57,647 nt of DNA from Ichthyophthirius multifiliis (lineage: Eukaryota; Ciliophora; Oligohymenophorea; Hymenostomatida): positions 1-57,647 of the forward strand of contig NW_004086338.1 in the NCBI RefSeq assembly GCF_000220395.1. Reading direction: 5' to 3'. Positions 24,974 to 38,039 of the stretch are shown here, in pieces. The translations under genes and the position numbers were made by a program. Position 1 is the first letter of the stretch, and every line of letters begins with the position of its first letter. The notes under the pieces are model-generated. The model searched no databases, was not told where the DNA came from, and saw only the letters and a list, made by a program, of their open reading frames with translations.

Positions 24974-25300
24974 TCACATTTTTATATATTGATATAGTTT
25001 ATTTATTAATTATTTCTTCAATTTATACTTTAATAGCTATTACATTTAATTAATTTTTATTTGTTCGTGTAAATTTGCTTTTTAAATTATGAGTATTTCA
25101 CTTTTTTTGTCAGTTAAACTAATTTATTTTAAATTTTAATAATTTTTATTTTTTGTATCATTTTTTATAACTTCTATTTTATAAAATATTTTTTATAAAT
25201 TTATATTTAATTTAAATAATTTTTCTAAATATAAATTACTTTTATCAATTTAGTTATGGTTTTTGTAAAATAATTTAATTTTTTTTTCACATTATTCATT
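24974..25300 (-). CDS. Small Lys/Gln-rich coiled-coil protein (5' exon uncertain)
   Basis: A frame ending at TGA 24974 reads EKLFKLNINLQKIFYK, ISLTDKKSEILIIQKANLHE and QLLKYKLKKQLINKLYQ, a convincing coiled coil with a regular Leu/Ile pattern. A possible first exon begins at ATG 25408 (MSIFKIKI) with an intron up to 25301, but the phases do not join cleanly, so the start is unresolved. No family is recognised. Confidence 0.4.
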
Positions 25301-25408
25301 CTATAAATATTTATTAAAGTTAATTAAAATTAAAAAAAATATAAAATTTTATTTTAAAATTAATTTTAAAAAATTATATATACTAATCTTAATTTTAAAA
25401 ATGGACAT

Positions 25409-25748
25409 ATTATATTATAAGCAATAATAAATTTTTAAAATATTCAAAGCTTTTTTAAAAAATATTAAAATCTAAATAAAATAATTAAAAAAAATATATA
25501 TATATATTTATATAAATAATATTTATTTATATTTTTAATTATATATTTATTATATATATTTTTTAATATAATTTAATTTAAAATTAATTTTTACTTATTT
25601 ATATTAATTATCTTTATATTAATTTGTTTATTTATTTTATTTATTTTTATTTATAATTTTTTTTTTAATTTTTTTAAATATCATCACTCTATAATTACTA
25701 AAGTTTGTTTGTAATATGAATATTATTATTATCACTCTTAGCTATATT
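25409..25748. other. AT-rich spacer
   Basis: A/T-rich gap with a weak, Asn-rich reading frame; nothing can be supported as a gene. Confidence 0.5.
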
Positions 25749-26034
25749 TCATTTTTCTTTTTATTTTTTTTATCTTTGTAAATATAATTCATATTTTTAT
25801 TATTCTAATGTTTTTCTATTTTTATTTTTTTTTAATTATATTTATTTAGGTAAATCTATATTATTTTATTTAACTAAATTTTGATTTTGACAATGGCTTT
25901 TTTTAAAAAATAAAATAAATTTAAATGTTTTAAAATAAATATAATTTTTTTTATTTATAGGTATATATTATATAAATAATAATAACAGGATAATCAAAAT
26001 CGAATTTTTTAATTTATTCTTTTTAACTTCCCAT
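25749..26034 (-). CDS. Possible small basic protein (two exons)
   Basis: ATG at 26034 starts MGSQKEQIKKFDFDYP. After a likely intron, a second exon around 25749-25880 reads NQNLVKQNNIDLPKQ and TLEQQKYELYLQRQKKQ, stopping at TGA 25749. The Lys/Gln/Glu-rich C-terminal helix is unlike the surrounding spacer. Splice sites are ambiguous and no family is recognised. Confidence 0.35.
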
Positions 26035-26187
26035 TTTTATATGTTTTCTACTTATTTATATATATTTTATATATTATTTTTTATTTTTGTTTAGTTACAT
26101 AAAATTCAGTAAATTAATTTATTTGTAAATTTTAAAATAATTAATCATTAAATAAATTTTATTTAAGAATTATATTATCTTATTAAA

Positions 26188-26267
26188 GATGATGTGGCCG
26201 AGCGGTCCAAGGCGGTAGATTTAGGCTCTATTCCGAAAGGGCGAGGGTTCGAACCCCTCCATCATCA
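26188..26267 (+). tRNA. tRNA-Leu (anticodon UAG)
   Basis: Complete cloverleaf. The acceptor stem GATGATG pairs with CATCATC, followed by discriminator A. The anticodon arm has a seven-base loop TTTAGGC, giving anticodon TAG (reads CUA). A short extra arm and the T arm GAGGG-TTCGAAC-CCCTC follow. The internal B box (GGTTCGAACCC) is intact and a T-rich stretch for Pol III termination begins soon after the 3' end. CCA is not encoded, as expected for a eukaryotic nuclear gene. It is by far the most GC-rich 80 bases in its neighbourhood. Confidence 0.97.
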
Positions 26268-26460
26268 AATATTTTTTATTTTTTTTAAAAAAAATTATTT
26301 ATAAAATATTATAATTATTTAATATTATAAAAAATTTCTGTTAAGGAGTTAATTTTTTAGTTTTTATAATTTTTTTTTTTTTTTAAATATACTAAAAAAC
26401 AATTTTTTGATATATGTATAATATTATTGTATTTATTTTTTCCTCTAAAATAAACTTTTT

Positions 26461-27846
26461 TCACTATTTTATTTCAAAATTATTTTTAATACTTATATTT
26501 TAATTATTTTATTAATAATTATAATTCGATATTCTAGCTTCTCCTACTCCATATCTTTAAATAGTATCATTTGAAAGTTAAAGTGCAACTTTTATTCTTT
26601 AATCTAATTCTAAATTATTATTATTATTATTAAACTCATAATTAGAAATATTATTATTAAATAATTAATTTTATTAACTCTAATTTTTGATATTATATTA
26701 TAAAGGAAGCGTACTATGTTATTATAAATAAAAATAATTATTATTTAATTAAATACTATTTTATAATTTGTTTTCATTATAACTCTATTATTATTATTAT
26801 TATAATTATTATTATTATTATAATTATTATTATTATTATTAATATTAATATTAATATTAATATTATTTTGAACTATTGAGCATTTTATGTTGCGATATTT
26901 AATTTATCTATTAAGTAATTTCAATAGTAGTAATTCTATCCAATTTAACTTACTAAATATCCTTATTTTGTTTTAAAATATTTTTTAATTTATATAATTC
27001 AATCCTCTCCTCTTCATTAAATGCAATCATTTATTAAATAATATTACTTAAAAAATCACCATATTAATCTTTTACTTTTTATAAAAGTTATTAAATTTAT
27101 TCTTCATTTATTTAAAAAAATTCCTTATTGTAACAAATATCATCCACATCTTCTAATGTAGAAGCCTCCAAAAGACTCATCCCTATACAAAAAATCTCAT
27201 TTGAGACTTTATCGTATGTAGGTTCAAATTTTCTATACCTTAAAGATTATAAAGCCTAAGGAGAAACATAAAACTCAGCTGTTTAGGACTAAATTAATAT
27301 CTAAGTATATGCTGAAAGTGGTTCTGAATGTAAATAAAGCTCTCCTAATTTAATTTATCCAAAAGGGTCTATTAGGACATTAAAAGGTCGAATATCTCCA
27401 TGTGTAACTTAATAAGAATCTAAATAAAAAACCACGTTTATTAAGGAATCTAATATATAATAAAGTTCTCCAAGTTTATATGGGACATTTATTTTTTATC
27501 TTTGTTTTATTTCGTGTTTTAAATCATTATTATAATATTCATATAATAGGTTAATTTTATATAAAGAAGTGCACATTTTTTCTTCTTTTTCGGAATTTAA
27601 TTTTATTAGTCTTGTAAGGTTTGAATGACAAAGTTATAAACGAAATTGAAATTAAGTCATTAAATTCATAAATATCGTACTATTTTTTATGTCTTTGGTT
27701 ATTTAAGCGTAATATAAATCGTCTTGAGTATTATTTTTTATTACATTTATTAAACCATAGTGTTTATCATTTAATTTTTAAAGTTAGGTGTGGCTTTTTT
27801 CATTATATAGAGGTTCGTTTATTAGGTATTAGTTGGTATTGCCCAT
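26461..27846 (-). CDS. Pseudokinase with UAA-coded poly-Gln tail
   Basis: One intronless frame of 461 residues, ATG 27846 to TGA 26461. The C-lobe is kinase-like: HGDIRPFNVLID stands for HRDLKPENILL, keeping Asp and Asn. IKLGELYL replaces the DFG region, so the metal-binding Asp is lost. AEFYVSPQAL stands where APE-type sequence ends the activation loop. The N-lobe lacks a Gly-rich loop and the VAIK Lys is replaced (YYAQITKD). After the domain come alternating Gln and Gln-Leu runs coded by TAA repeats (about 26785-26862), then Asn-rich sequence. Loss of both the Lys and the DFG Asp argues against phosphotransfer. Ciliates carry large kinase expansions with many such divergent members; the role here is unknown. 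Confidence 0.8.
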
Positions 27847-28457
27847 TTTATTTTATTTTTTTTGGATTTTTTGTTTTATTTTTTTATTGCTATTTTATTT
27901 TATTTTATATTATTATTTAAGTATTATGTATTATTTTGCTTGTTTATTTATTATTTTAAAAAATAAAAAAAAAAAAACAAAAAAACAAAAAAACAAAAAA
28001 ACAAAAGGAAAGGAAAGGAATTCAAATTAGGATTGATATAATAATATATACTTTAAAAAATTTTAAATTATTTATGTTTTTAATTGGATTTAGTTAATTA
28101 AATATAAAATAAATTTTATACAATAATATATATAAAAATATATATATATAAAATATATATATATATATATATATATAAATATATATATATATAAATTATA
28201 TTTTATTATAAATTATATCTAATTACTAATAAAAATAATATTTCTTTTTGCTTTTAATTACATATTCATTAATATTAATTATTTATATATATTAAAATAC
28301 TATCTGATATTAAAAGAATATCTTAATATATATAATTATATAAATTATCAAAAATAATAAAAAATTTGAAATTAAAAATAAAAATAAAAAATTGAGTAAA
28401 ATAATAAAAAAAAAATTTAAATTAAAAAAAATAAAAATAAAAAAAATAAGCAAAAGT
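27847..28457. other. Divergent intergenic spacer with A7C repeat
   Basis: Lies between the pseudokinase (minus) and USP (plus) starts, so it should hold both promoters. It contains a short tandem of seven or eight A plus C units at about 27966-28003, a GGAAA patch and (TA)n tracts near 28138-28190. No gene is seen. Confidence 0.6.
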
Positions 28458-31400
28458 ATGTCCCAACCCTTAAATAAACACAAAATTCCTGATCGAGTAT
28501 TAAAATAATACCAAGAAATCGGTTTAAACCCTACTTTATTATAATAAGCCTGGGACGAATGTAAAGGAAACGAGAGTACCTTACTAGACTCTTACCAAAA
28601 CCTCTATACTACCATGAGTTATAATTAATAAATCGAACAAGCTGAAAAACAATCATATATATAATAATAAAACTTACAAAAATACACTAATAATATGGAC
28701 GAAGAGAAATAATTAAATTAAGCAATTTTAGAAAGCGTCCAAGAGGCTAAACATAAATAATTGATAATAGAGCCTTTAAATCCAGAATAGAGAATTAGAA
28801 AAGAAGGAACCCCAGTAGGTTTAAAAAATTTAGGTAATACATGCTATATGAATCCTCTTTTACAAATATATTTCCACAACGCATAATTTACAAAAGAAAT
28901 AATGAATTTTTAACCTTTAAAAGAAGAAGAAATAAAAGGAAAAGACCAAAACTAATTAAAAAATATAAAATCATGTATTTAACTTGTTTAAGAAATGCAA
29001 AATCTATATGGGCATTTAATTGGAAGTGAAAAAATGTACGCTGACCCATCTGATATTGTGAAAAATATACTAGACGAAAACGGAGAATAGTATTAAATAG
29101 GCAATTAATAAGATATTGGTGAATTTAATATTAATTTATTAGCAAGAATAAACGAAGGACTTTTATATTCAAGAAAATAATAAGTTAAAAAATTATCTAA
29201 TAGTAATAATAATAATAATAATAATAATATGGAAATGGAGGAATTAGTATATTCTTAAAATTTAAGCTAAAATAATAATGATGATATAATATCAAGAATT
29301 ACTATAAATTAAGAAGAAAATAATAGTGAATTGACTGTCTCAAAAAGCTTTTAATTAAATATGAGTGTAGAAACTGTCGTTACTTAATAATTCTTTGGAA
29401 AAGTCTTTATTTAAATGAAATATATGCTAGGTGATTAATATCATTAGAAAGAATAAGAAGAAATATTTAATATTATTTACTTAGATATTAAACAAAAAGA
29501 ACTCTATTATGCTTTAGATGAATATGTAATCAATAAAATAGATGAATATAAAAACGATAGGGGAGATATTGTTTAAGCTGATAAATATAATTGGATAAAA
29601 AAGGCCCCCAAGACCCTTTTTTTTTAACTCTAGAGGGTTATATATGATAAAGAGACTAAAAATTTGAAAAAAATAAACGATTTTTTCCAGATTGAGAAAG
29701 AAATTTACCTCGAAAGGTTCATGTATAGCCAAAAAGAAGCTTATTTGTAAATTTATTCTCAGGTAAAGAATTTAATTTTGGAAAAACAAAAAAATGAAAA
29801 CGCTCTTTAGCAAATCTTAAACTATAAAAATTCAAATATTCCACTTTTTAATATGTGTAAGAATCTATATGATTTTCTTTAGGAAAATATTACTTTATAA
29901 TAATAATAAAAAAAGGAAGATCCGGTTAACTTTCCTTTATTTTTTGACTAAAAAATCAATAATTCTTAATTATAGGCAACTATATCTGTTTTGGAGGAAA
30001 ATATTTAAAAAATATAGGAAAGAGTAGACCTTTTATAATAAAAAATTAACTTCTTATAAAAAAATATAAGTCAATCTTACAATAATTTCAATAAAAATAA
30101 ATACTATCTCCAAGCTATAATAATACACGATGGTGATGCATAAAGTGGGCATTATTATACTTTCATTTAAGATCTATAATAAAAAAAATGGAGGCGATAT
30201 AATGACATTTAAGTCTCAGAAGAAACTGAAGAAAACGTCTTTAAGGAAGCCTCTGGTGGCTGGGGTAAGGCTAGTGCATATAGTCTAGTATACGTGACTT
30301 ATGACAGTGCTATTCCAGTTGAAAATATGCCCATGAGGTTATATCAATTCCCTTCTAATGAACATAAGATTGTTGATTATTACTATAATTTATTATCAGA
30401 AGAACAATAGAATCAAATTTGTGTTGATAATTTAAAATTTTAAGAAGAAATAGAAGACTATCGGGCAAACAATCAAAGTAAAATAATCATAGATTAATAT
30501 ATAAATAGATTTGAGTAAACTAATGAATAATCAAGGAAATGTAAATTGAGTATAGAAAATACAAAAGGAGCTCCTCCTCCTTTAATTTAGCTATGCGTAT
30601 ATATAAAATTACATCCGAAAAATATAAACGGGAATTAATAATCATATAATAATATATACAAATGGCTTTTATTAGATTCCTGTGTATAAGAAGTGGTTAA
30701 AAATTAGAACCTGGGAAATTTAGAAAACTAGAAATTAAAAAGTAAACTCAAATAGTATATTAAGGGAATGGGTGAATTTAAGGCTCCTAAAGATATTATT
30801 TTGAATTAATAAGAAATGAACTTAGCCTAGTCATTATAGTAAGAGTTCTTTAATTAATCTATTAATGCAGAAGTTTGCATTTACGCAAAAAACAATGCAC
30901 TTAAAGGAGAATGGAAATATTGCATGTAGGCCTTTAGTTATTTATATTATGTTAATAAGTATTATTTAGATGATAATAATGGGGATTTTTAAAATGATTA
31001 TTTTTATAAAATGTGTAGAGATTCGAGATTGTTAATTATTTTTAAAATTCTGGAAATTTGTGAAAGGGGGGAGTGTGAAAATGTAGTAGAAATTATCAGT
31101 ATAGTGTGTGCTTTTTATTAATAGTAAAAAAAAAATTAGAAGATAGATTTAACTATTTAGTATTGGATTAATGATATTGCAGAAAATATTAAATATAAAA
31201 ACGATAAATCAGTATTAATTGATTTTGCAAATAAAATAGTTACATATGAAAAGTTTATTGAAGGTGAAAATATACTTAAATAAGTTCCTAATGAACTGTA
31301 AATAAGATTATAATAATTAAAAGATTAATAATAATGGAATGCAAATAAAACAGAAGACTTTTTATTTAATGAATTAATTGGAAACTTTTAGAAAATGAAA

Positions 31401-31490
31401 AAAGTATTCGATAAGTAGATTTAATTATAATCAGGAATAAGAAAAAGTAATATTCCTTTATTTAAAAATGATAGATAAGCTTATTTATGA
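28458..31490 (+). CDS. USP-family ubiquitin carboxyl-terminal hydrolase (USP25/28-like)
   Basis: A continuous frame of 1,010 residues without introns, ATG 28458 to TGA 31488. A UIM-like helix (EKQLNQAILESVQEAK) lies at about residues 83-98. The Cys box is GLKNLGNTCYMN, with catalytic Cys129. The His box is IHDGDAQSGHYYTF, with His565, and YND near 580 supplies the third residue. The Cys-His spacing is long because of Asn-rich insertions and a coiled coil inside the domain, as in USP25/USP28. About 400 C-terminal residues are helical and of unknown function. All three catalytic positions are kept, so an active deubiquitinase is expected. The UIM upstream of the domain also fits the USP25/28 group; the exact orthologue is inference. 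Confidence 0.9.
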
Positions 31491-31498
31491 TTTTAATA

Positions 31499-31532
<34 letters not shown>

Positions 31533-31728
31533 TTATTATATATATTTATATATTTATAATTTAAAATTATTTTATATTATATTAATATTATCAAATTTTT
31601 TATTATTTTTTTTTTAAATATTAAGATTTTTTTTTATATATTTTATATTTTAATATAATATTTATTTATTAAAAACTATTTTATGGTTATTATAATAAAT
31701 ATTATTATTTAAAAAAATTAGTTAATTA
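31491..31728. other. Convergent spacer between USP and ADA2
   Basis: Short A/T-only gap between the 3' ends of convergent genes; no feature beyond a (TA)n run at about 31500-31540. Confidence 0.6.
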
Positions 31729-32088
31729 TCATTGTTTTTTTTCAAGTATATATTTATTAGCTACTAAAAAGTCAAATATTCCTGTTGCTCTATCTTTATC
31801 TTTTAAAAAATAAATATTATATAATTATTTATACTATAATTAAAATAAACCTAATTTTAATTTATTTTCAGCAAAATCTTTTTTTATAAAGTTTTCTTTT
31901 ACGGCTTCTCTTACAAGTACTTCCTTCATAACTAAATATTCATAAGGAGATATATCTAATTATTCACACAAATTAATTTCCTTAAAAAAATATAAAAATA
32001 CATACATATATATAAAAATATTTATAAAGAAAAAAAATTTATATTAATCTAAAATAAAAGTATATATAAATATATTTATAAATACATA

Positions 32089-32140
<52 letters not shown>

Positions 32141-33037
32141 ATTTATATATATATATAATATGAAATCAAATAATTATCTAATACTTATTCAGATAAATTA
32201 AGTGAATTATCTTTTTTTTTTTCTGTTACCATGTCTTTATTCTATTAATTATATTTTAAATATAAAATAATATATTTATGTTTTTATATGTTACTTCAAT
32301 AAAAGTATTTAAAGAACGTGTTCTTCGTGAATTAGATCTATTAGTTGCACTATTATTATTATTTGCACTATTAATATTAGGATTATTATTGCCACTATTA
32401 TTATTCTAATTATTATTAATTTAATTAGTACTATTATTATTTATAATGGCTTTTTCATTAATAATTTTTTCATTTTGTTTCATTTTTTTATTATAAGTTT
32501 CATCATTTTTTCTTTTTTCATTTAAATAAATTTCAATATCTTCAAACGTATTTAATCCGATTTTTTTATAAGTTTTAAGTTCTTCAATTTTTTATCTTAT
32601 TTGTCTTTCTTTTATAATTCCTTAAACTAATCTTTCATGTTCTTCTGGAGTACTAAATCTAGCAAAAACTTTCATCATATTATATATTTCTTTTTCTTCT
32701 TTTGATCTTTCTTTATCAAGATTATTTTATTTTCTTTTATTATTAATTTAATTTATATTTAAGAAAAAAAAAAATACCTAAAATCTAATAAACCTCTTTC
32801 TATAACAAATTTTTTCTTTTAACACGTTCATCTAGTCTAGCATTATATATTTCAAGCAATTTATATTTCATGGCAAGTTCATTAGGTTTATCATCATCGT
32901 TAAACTCCATTTCTGCTAATAAAAGTTCGGCATCATTATCATATTCAACTTCAAAATCACCTCTTAAAGGCATATAACCAATAGTTTCAGAAACATTTCC
33001 GCTTTAATTCATAGTATTATTATATTATTATTATTAA

Positions 33038-33075
<38 letters not shown>

Positions 33076-33782
33076 TTTATTATTATTATTTTAAAATAAT
33101 GATTAATTATTTTAGTAATACCTCTTACATTTGATTTATTTTATGATTATTAAATATTTGTATTAGATTTCGATATTGTTTACAATTTTTTCTTTAAAAA
33201 TTTATCTTCAAATATTTCATTATTAAGATTATTTAAAATTTTTAATTCTAAAGTATTTTCTTATCTTTCAGCAATAAAACTTAAAAATTCTTACTATAAT
33301 AGATATATATAAAATAAAAAATATAAATATATAAATTTATATATATATATATTTATAAATTTATAAATTATAATACAGGATAAAATTATTTATTTATTTT
33401 GTCTAAATGATAATCTTCGTAGTGTTTTTCTATTTCCTCTTTTGTTTTATCAGTTCCTATATGATCTTAAACATCATTCCAATTTCCAAAACCATATCTC
33501 TATAATCCTTTTTATAAAAAATATTTTTATATAAAAATATATATTTTTATAGATAATTAATAACTCTTTAGAATTTTGAAATATAAATAATAAATTAAAT
33601 TATTTTATAATTTTTGATTTAATTTATAACATATAAAATAAAAATAAACTTTAAAAATATATTTATATGTAATTATAATTTTATAAATAATTGTAATCAT
33701 AAATATTAATAAATGTAAAATAAAAATTAATTATTATTTATATAAATTTTGTAAATATATATTTATTTATATATAAAAATAT

Positions 33783-33834
<52 letters not shown>

Positions 33835-34345
33835 ATATGTTATCTTAATTTATCTGTTATATTTTTTTATTAATATATTTTATTATATATATTTTTAATT
33901 TTATATTAATATTTTTTTTTCTATTTTTACCTTCAAATAATAAAAGTTCTTCCTCACAAGTCCAATTTTCGCTTATTAAAGGATAATTTAATTTATTTAT
34001 TACATTATAGTCTTCTTCTATTTTATGATTATCAAATTCTATTCCATCTGCGAAACAATTTACACATATGTCTGCATTGGATAATGTACAGTATATTTTT
34101 ACTTATTTGCTTATGTCTTTTTTGCAATTATCACAATGTACTTTGTTTGAAGGATAATATAAGTTCTATTAATAATTTTTTTTAAAAAAATTATTTTTAG
34201 AATACTATTATTTTTTACTGTATATATTGTATTTGGTTGAGATTCTTATTATGTTTAAGTTTGCTTCTTTTTGTTTTTCTTGCTTTTTTATTTTTTTTAA
34301 ATTTTTTTTTAGTAAATTTTTAGTTAATATTTTACTTCTAATCAT
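31729..34345 (-). CDS. ADA2: Transcriptional adaptor ADA2
   Basis: ADA2 domain order is complete. A ZZ-type zinc finger (VHCDNCKKD, then YCTLSNADICVNCFADG) is followed by a SANT domain (ENWTCEEELLLFEG and RYGFGNWNDVQDHIG). Then come the ADA2-specific block PLRGDFEVEYDNDAELLL with KYKLLEIYNARLDERV, and a C-terminal SWIRM domain (LDISPYEYLVMKEVLVREA, then RATGIFDFLVANKYIL). TGA is at 31729. Several introns separate these exons, e.g. 31800-31850 and one near 31982-32180 with a long (TA)n tract. An Asn-rich linker sits near 32340-32440. The second ZZ His is not evident. ATG 34345 is the first good start, but a basic exon near 34450-34560 could extend the N-terminus. ADA2 couples the GCN5 acetyltransferase to SAGA-type complexes in the nucleus. 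Confidence 0.88.
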
Positions 34346-34882
34346 CTTTTTCGTAATAAAACTTCCTTTTTAAAAATAAATAATAATTTAAATATATAAA
34401 TTATATATATGTTATTTTATTAGATTAAATTTTTAATTATAGACATTTTTACATTTTTTTATTTCTTTTCTTATAGGATGTGTTTGTTTTATTTTTAGTT
34501 TTATTTTTATATAAGTCTTTTATATTTAATTTATTTTTTTCTTTTATTAAATTTAATATTTGTAATATAAAATAAGAAAATTTTTTTTTTAAAATACTTC
34601 TATAAATTAAATTATACACAAAATCCAATTTAAATTAAAATTATTAAAATTTAAAATTTTATTTTCTGAAAAAAATAATACATATATATTTTTTTAAAAT
34701 TGATTGATATAATTCTTAAAAAATTATAATATAAAATATACATGACTAATTCTTAAATTATTTAATATTAATTATAATTATTAAAAAATTGAAAATAATA
34801 AAAATTATTATATATATATATTTATATATAAAAATTTATATTATTATTCAATATAAATTTATTATATTTTATTTATTAATTA
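34346..34882. other. AT-rich spacer upstream of ADA2
   Basis: Mostly A/T. A Lys-rich reading frame at about 34450-34560 (minus) could be an extra ADA2 5' exon; otherwise nothing is visible. Confidence 0.5.
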
Positions 34883-35756
34883 TCATAAATACTTTTAAGC
34901 TATATTGTCTAAACAATTTTTTACTTATTTAATATTTAACCTTTATTATTCATCAATTAAGAGCATATTTTTTATAACATTCTTTAATTCTGGCCAAATT
35001 AATTCATCTTAATTTCCAAAAATAACATTTAAATTAATTATTTCATCCTTTAACAGCTTTTAATCATTTAAATTTTTAAGAGGCAAAAATCCATTTAAAC
35101 AATAAAAATAGATGATTCCAAGGCTCCATACATCACATTTTAGTGAATAATTTTCATTTTTAATCATTTGAGGGGGCATATAATATAATGTTCCTACATT
35201 TTATCCCGTATTTTCTCCTTGATTTATTCTCGCAAACCCAAAATCAATTATTTTAATTTAATTCTCATGAAATAATATATTTTCTGGTTTCAAATCTCTA
35301 TGGAAGACATTTAGGTCATGTAAATAATCACAAGAATTTGCTAATTATTAAAAAATAGGAAATGCTTATTATTATTATAACCTACCATTTTTTTAACTAG
35401 TTTTTCTAAATTATCACCATTACAATACTCTAAAATAAAATATATGTTATCTATAGTTTCTGAAAAATAGATTAGTTTTATAATATTTGAATGGTTTAAA
35501 TTTTTATATAACTCAAATTCCTTTCGCAAACTTTCCACTTGAAAATTAACTAGTTCTTCTGCGTTAGGTGATCTTTTATATTTTTCAACAACTTTTTATT
35601 TTTTATCATTTTACAGGCAAATACTTAAGTCTCGTCTTCTATTTTAGTCGCTAAATATGTTTTAGCATAACTTCCTTCCCCTAATTTATGAGTTTTAATA
35701 TAATATTTTTTGTCTATTATTTTATAATTGTCGAATTTTGATATATTTATTTACAT
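34883..35756 (-). CDS. Serine/threonine protein kinase, catalytic residues intact
   Basis: ATG 35756 to TGA 34883, a kinase domain with almost no flanking sequence (about 285 residues). The Gly loop is LGEGSYAKTYLA and the catalytic Lys is in VFACKMIK. The catalytic loop is HRDLKPENILF, DFG is in IIDFGFAR, MPPQ stands at the APE position, and CDVWSLGIIYF gives the C-lobe. The helix before HRD reads QQLANSCDYLHDL. The layout resembles CAMK/ULK/PLK-type kinases without a regulatory tail. Two places (35365-35381 and 35573-35592) break the frame; each is either a 17-20-nt GT-AG intron or one missing base. With those allowed for, all conserved subdomains are present. Confidence 0.82.
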
Positions 35757-38039
35757 TTTTTTTTGTTATATATTTTTTATTGAATTATGTATTTTAAAAT
35801 ATAATAGAAAAAATTTAATATTTTAATTTAATAAAAAAATGTATTTTTATTATATATATAAATGCTGCATTTTAGTTTTTTTAATAAAAAATCGAAGTTT
35901 AATTAAGTAATTTTAGTTTTTATTAAGCTAGCTATTTTTTTTGGTATTTTTTATTTTCTTAAATTATTATTTCTTATTTATTTATAGATATTATTTTTAA
36001 ATAAGACAACAACAAAATAAAAGTAAGTTAATCTATTTGTAAATAATAAAAAATATTATTTTTTTTAATAATAATTATATTTTTAAAATGTATTTGCTTT
36101 ATTTTCATGGTTACTAAAATGTTATATTAAAATTATTAAATAAAATTTTCAAATTTATAAAATATCTTAAAATTTTTATATATATAAAATAATAAAAATA
36201 AATATAACAATTAGTATAAAAATAGTTAATATATATTTATAATTTTAATATTTTTTTATTTAATTTTTAGATTATATAAAAGCCAATATTAGTTTATTTT
36301 AAGAATCTTAATAAAATACTCTTTTTTTAATTAATTTTATCAAAAATTTTACTAAAATATATCATAATAATATTTTAAAAATATAACAAATTTATTTTTT
36401 AATAATAATAAATTATAGTCGATATATAAAATATAAAATTTTTATATTATATTTATTTTTAATAATAATAATCAAAAAATTTACATTATATTTAGTTATT
36501 AATAAAAAGAAATAAGAAAAAAACTATATAATTAAAAAAATTAATAATCATAATATTTAATATAATAATTTCTTTAAAAAAATAATTTTCCTAATTTTTA
36601 ATATTTATTTTTTGAATATAAGAATATTAAACTTTTTATATTTTTAAATTTATATTATTTTAAATAAAGCACATAAAACTAATATAAAATAATAAAAAAA
36701 TTTGAAAAGCATTAGAAAAATAGAAAAATTATAATAAATAGTACTTAATATAAAAAATAAAATAAAAAATATTTATAATAATAAATATTTGTTTAAAATA
36801 TAAAAATATTAAAAATGTAATTATAATAATATAAAAAAAGTAAAAAATAAGAAATTTAATAAATAAAAATAAAAATAGATTTATATAAAAATTTGCATTT
36901 ACGAAATTTCTAAAAATAATATAAGAATAATATAATATAAATATAATTTATATATATTTATATATTTATATATTTATATCTTAAATAACTATAACTATAA
37001 TTTATTTTATTTTTATTTTATTTTTTTATTTATATTTTATATTGAATTTGACTTTTTTTCAGTCATAATTTTTTTTATTTTTTCATTCAAGTATTTTAAC
37101 TAATAAATTTTATCAATTTTTTCATTTTTATTTATTTGAAAACTAAAAATATTTTGATATGTATTTTTTAAACATTATTATTAATTTTATTAATATTTTT
37201 ATAATGTAAATATATATAAGTTAATAATTATTTAATATAAAAATTACATATATTTATTTAAAATATTAAATTTAATAATAATTCCATTTTAATTAGTTAA
37301 TCTTTGTCAAATTGTCTTAAACAAAATATTTATTATTATAAATATTATTTTTTTATAGATTTTATATAATATATTTCAATATAATTAATATTATATTTCA
37401 TGTTATATTATAATTTATTTATCTAATAAATTTTTATAATTTGGTTACAATTAATATATGTGTAATGATATATATATTATTTAATTATTAATTATTTAGA
37501 TAGAAAATTTTTAGATATTATAATAATTTTTTATTTTTTTAAAATAACACATAAATTATTATAAATCATGTTAATTTATTAATATTATTTATTTTATTAT
37601 ATCCTTTTTTTTCTTTTTTTGAAGATTATTGTAAAGTTTATTTATAATTTAATAAAATCATATAATTAATATAAATATAATTTATTAATTAATATAAATA
37701 CATTTTTAAATATTTGACTAATTTTTTTTGAAAACAATCTAATATAACATTTTTATTTTAAATAAATATATAATATCATATCATATAATATAATATTATT
37801 TTTACATAATTTATAATTATTATTTATTTAATAAATTTTATAAATAATTATTTAACAAAAATTATATGAATACACATAACAAAAATATATAAAAATATAT
37901 TTTACACACAATTTTTTTTAAACATTTATATAATTTTGTATACACTAATTTTATTTTTTTATAATTCATTTTTTAATTTTTATATCTATTTAATAAATTT
38001 ATAATATTCTTTTTTACTTATTAATTTTTTATAGCCAAA
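35757..38039. other. AT desert without recognisable genes
   Basis: More than 2 kb with almost no G or C, made of A and T runs and (TATAT) patches near 36950-36980. No reading frame with non-random residue composition or motif was found on either strand. Confidence 0.6.

Noticed and set aside
27966-28003. A7C tandem as a telomere-like repeat
   Set aside because: Ciliate telomeres of this group are C4A2/G4T2 type; this is a short A-rich slippage tract.
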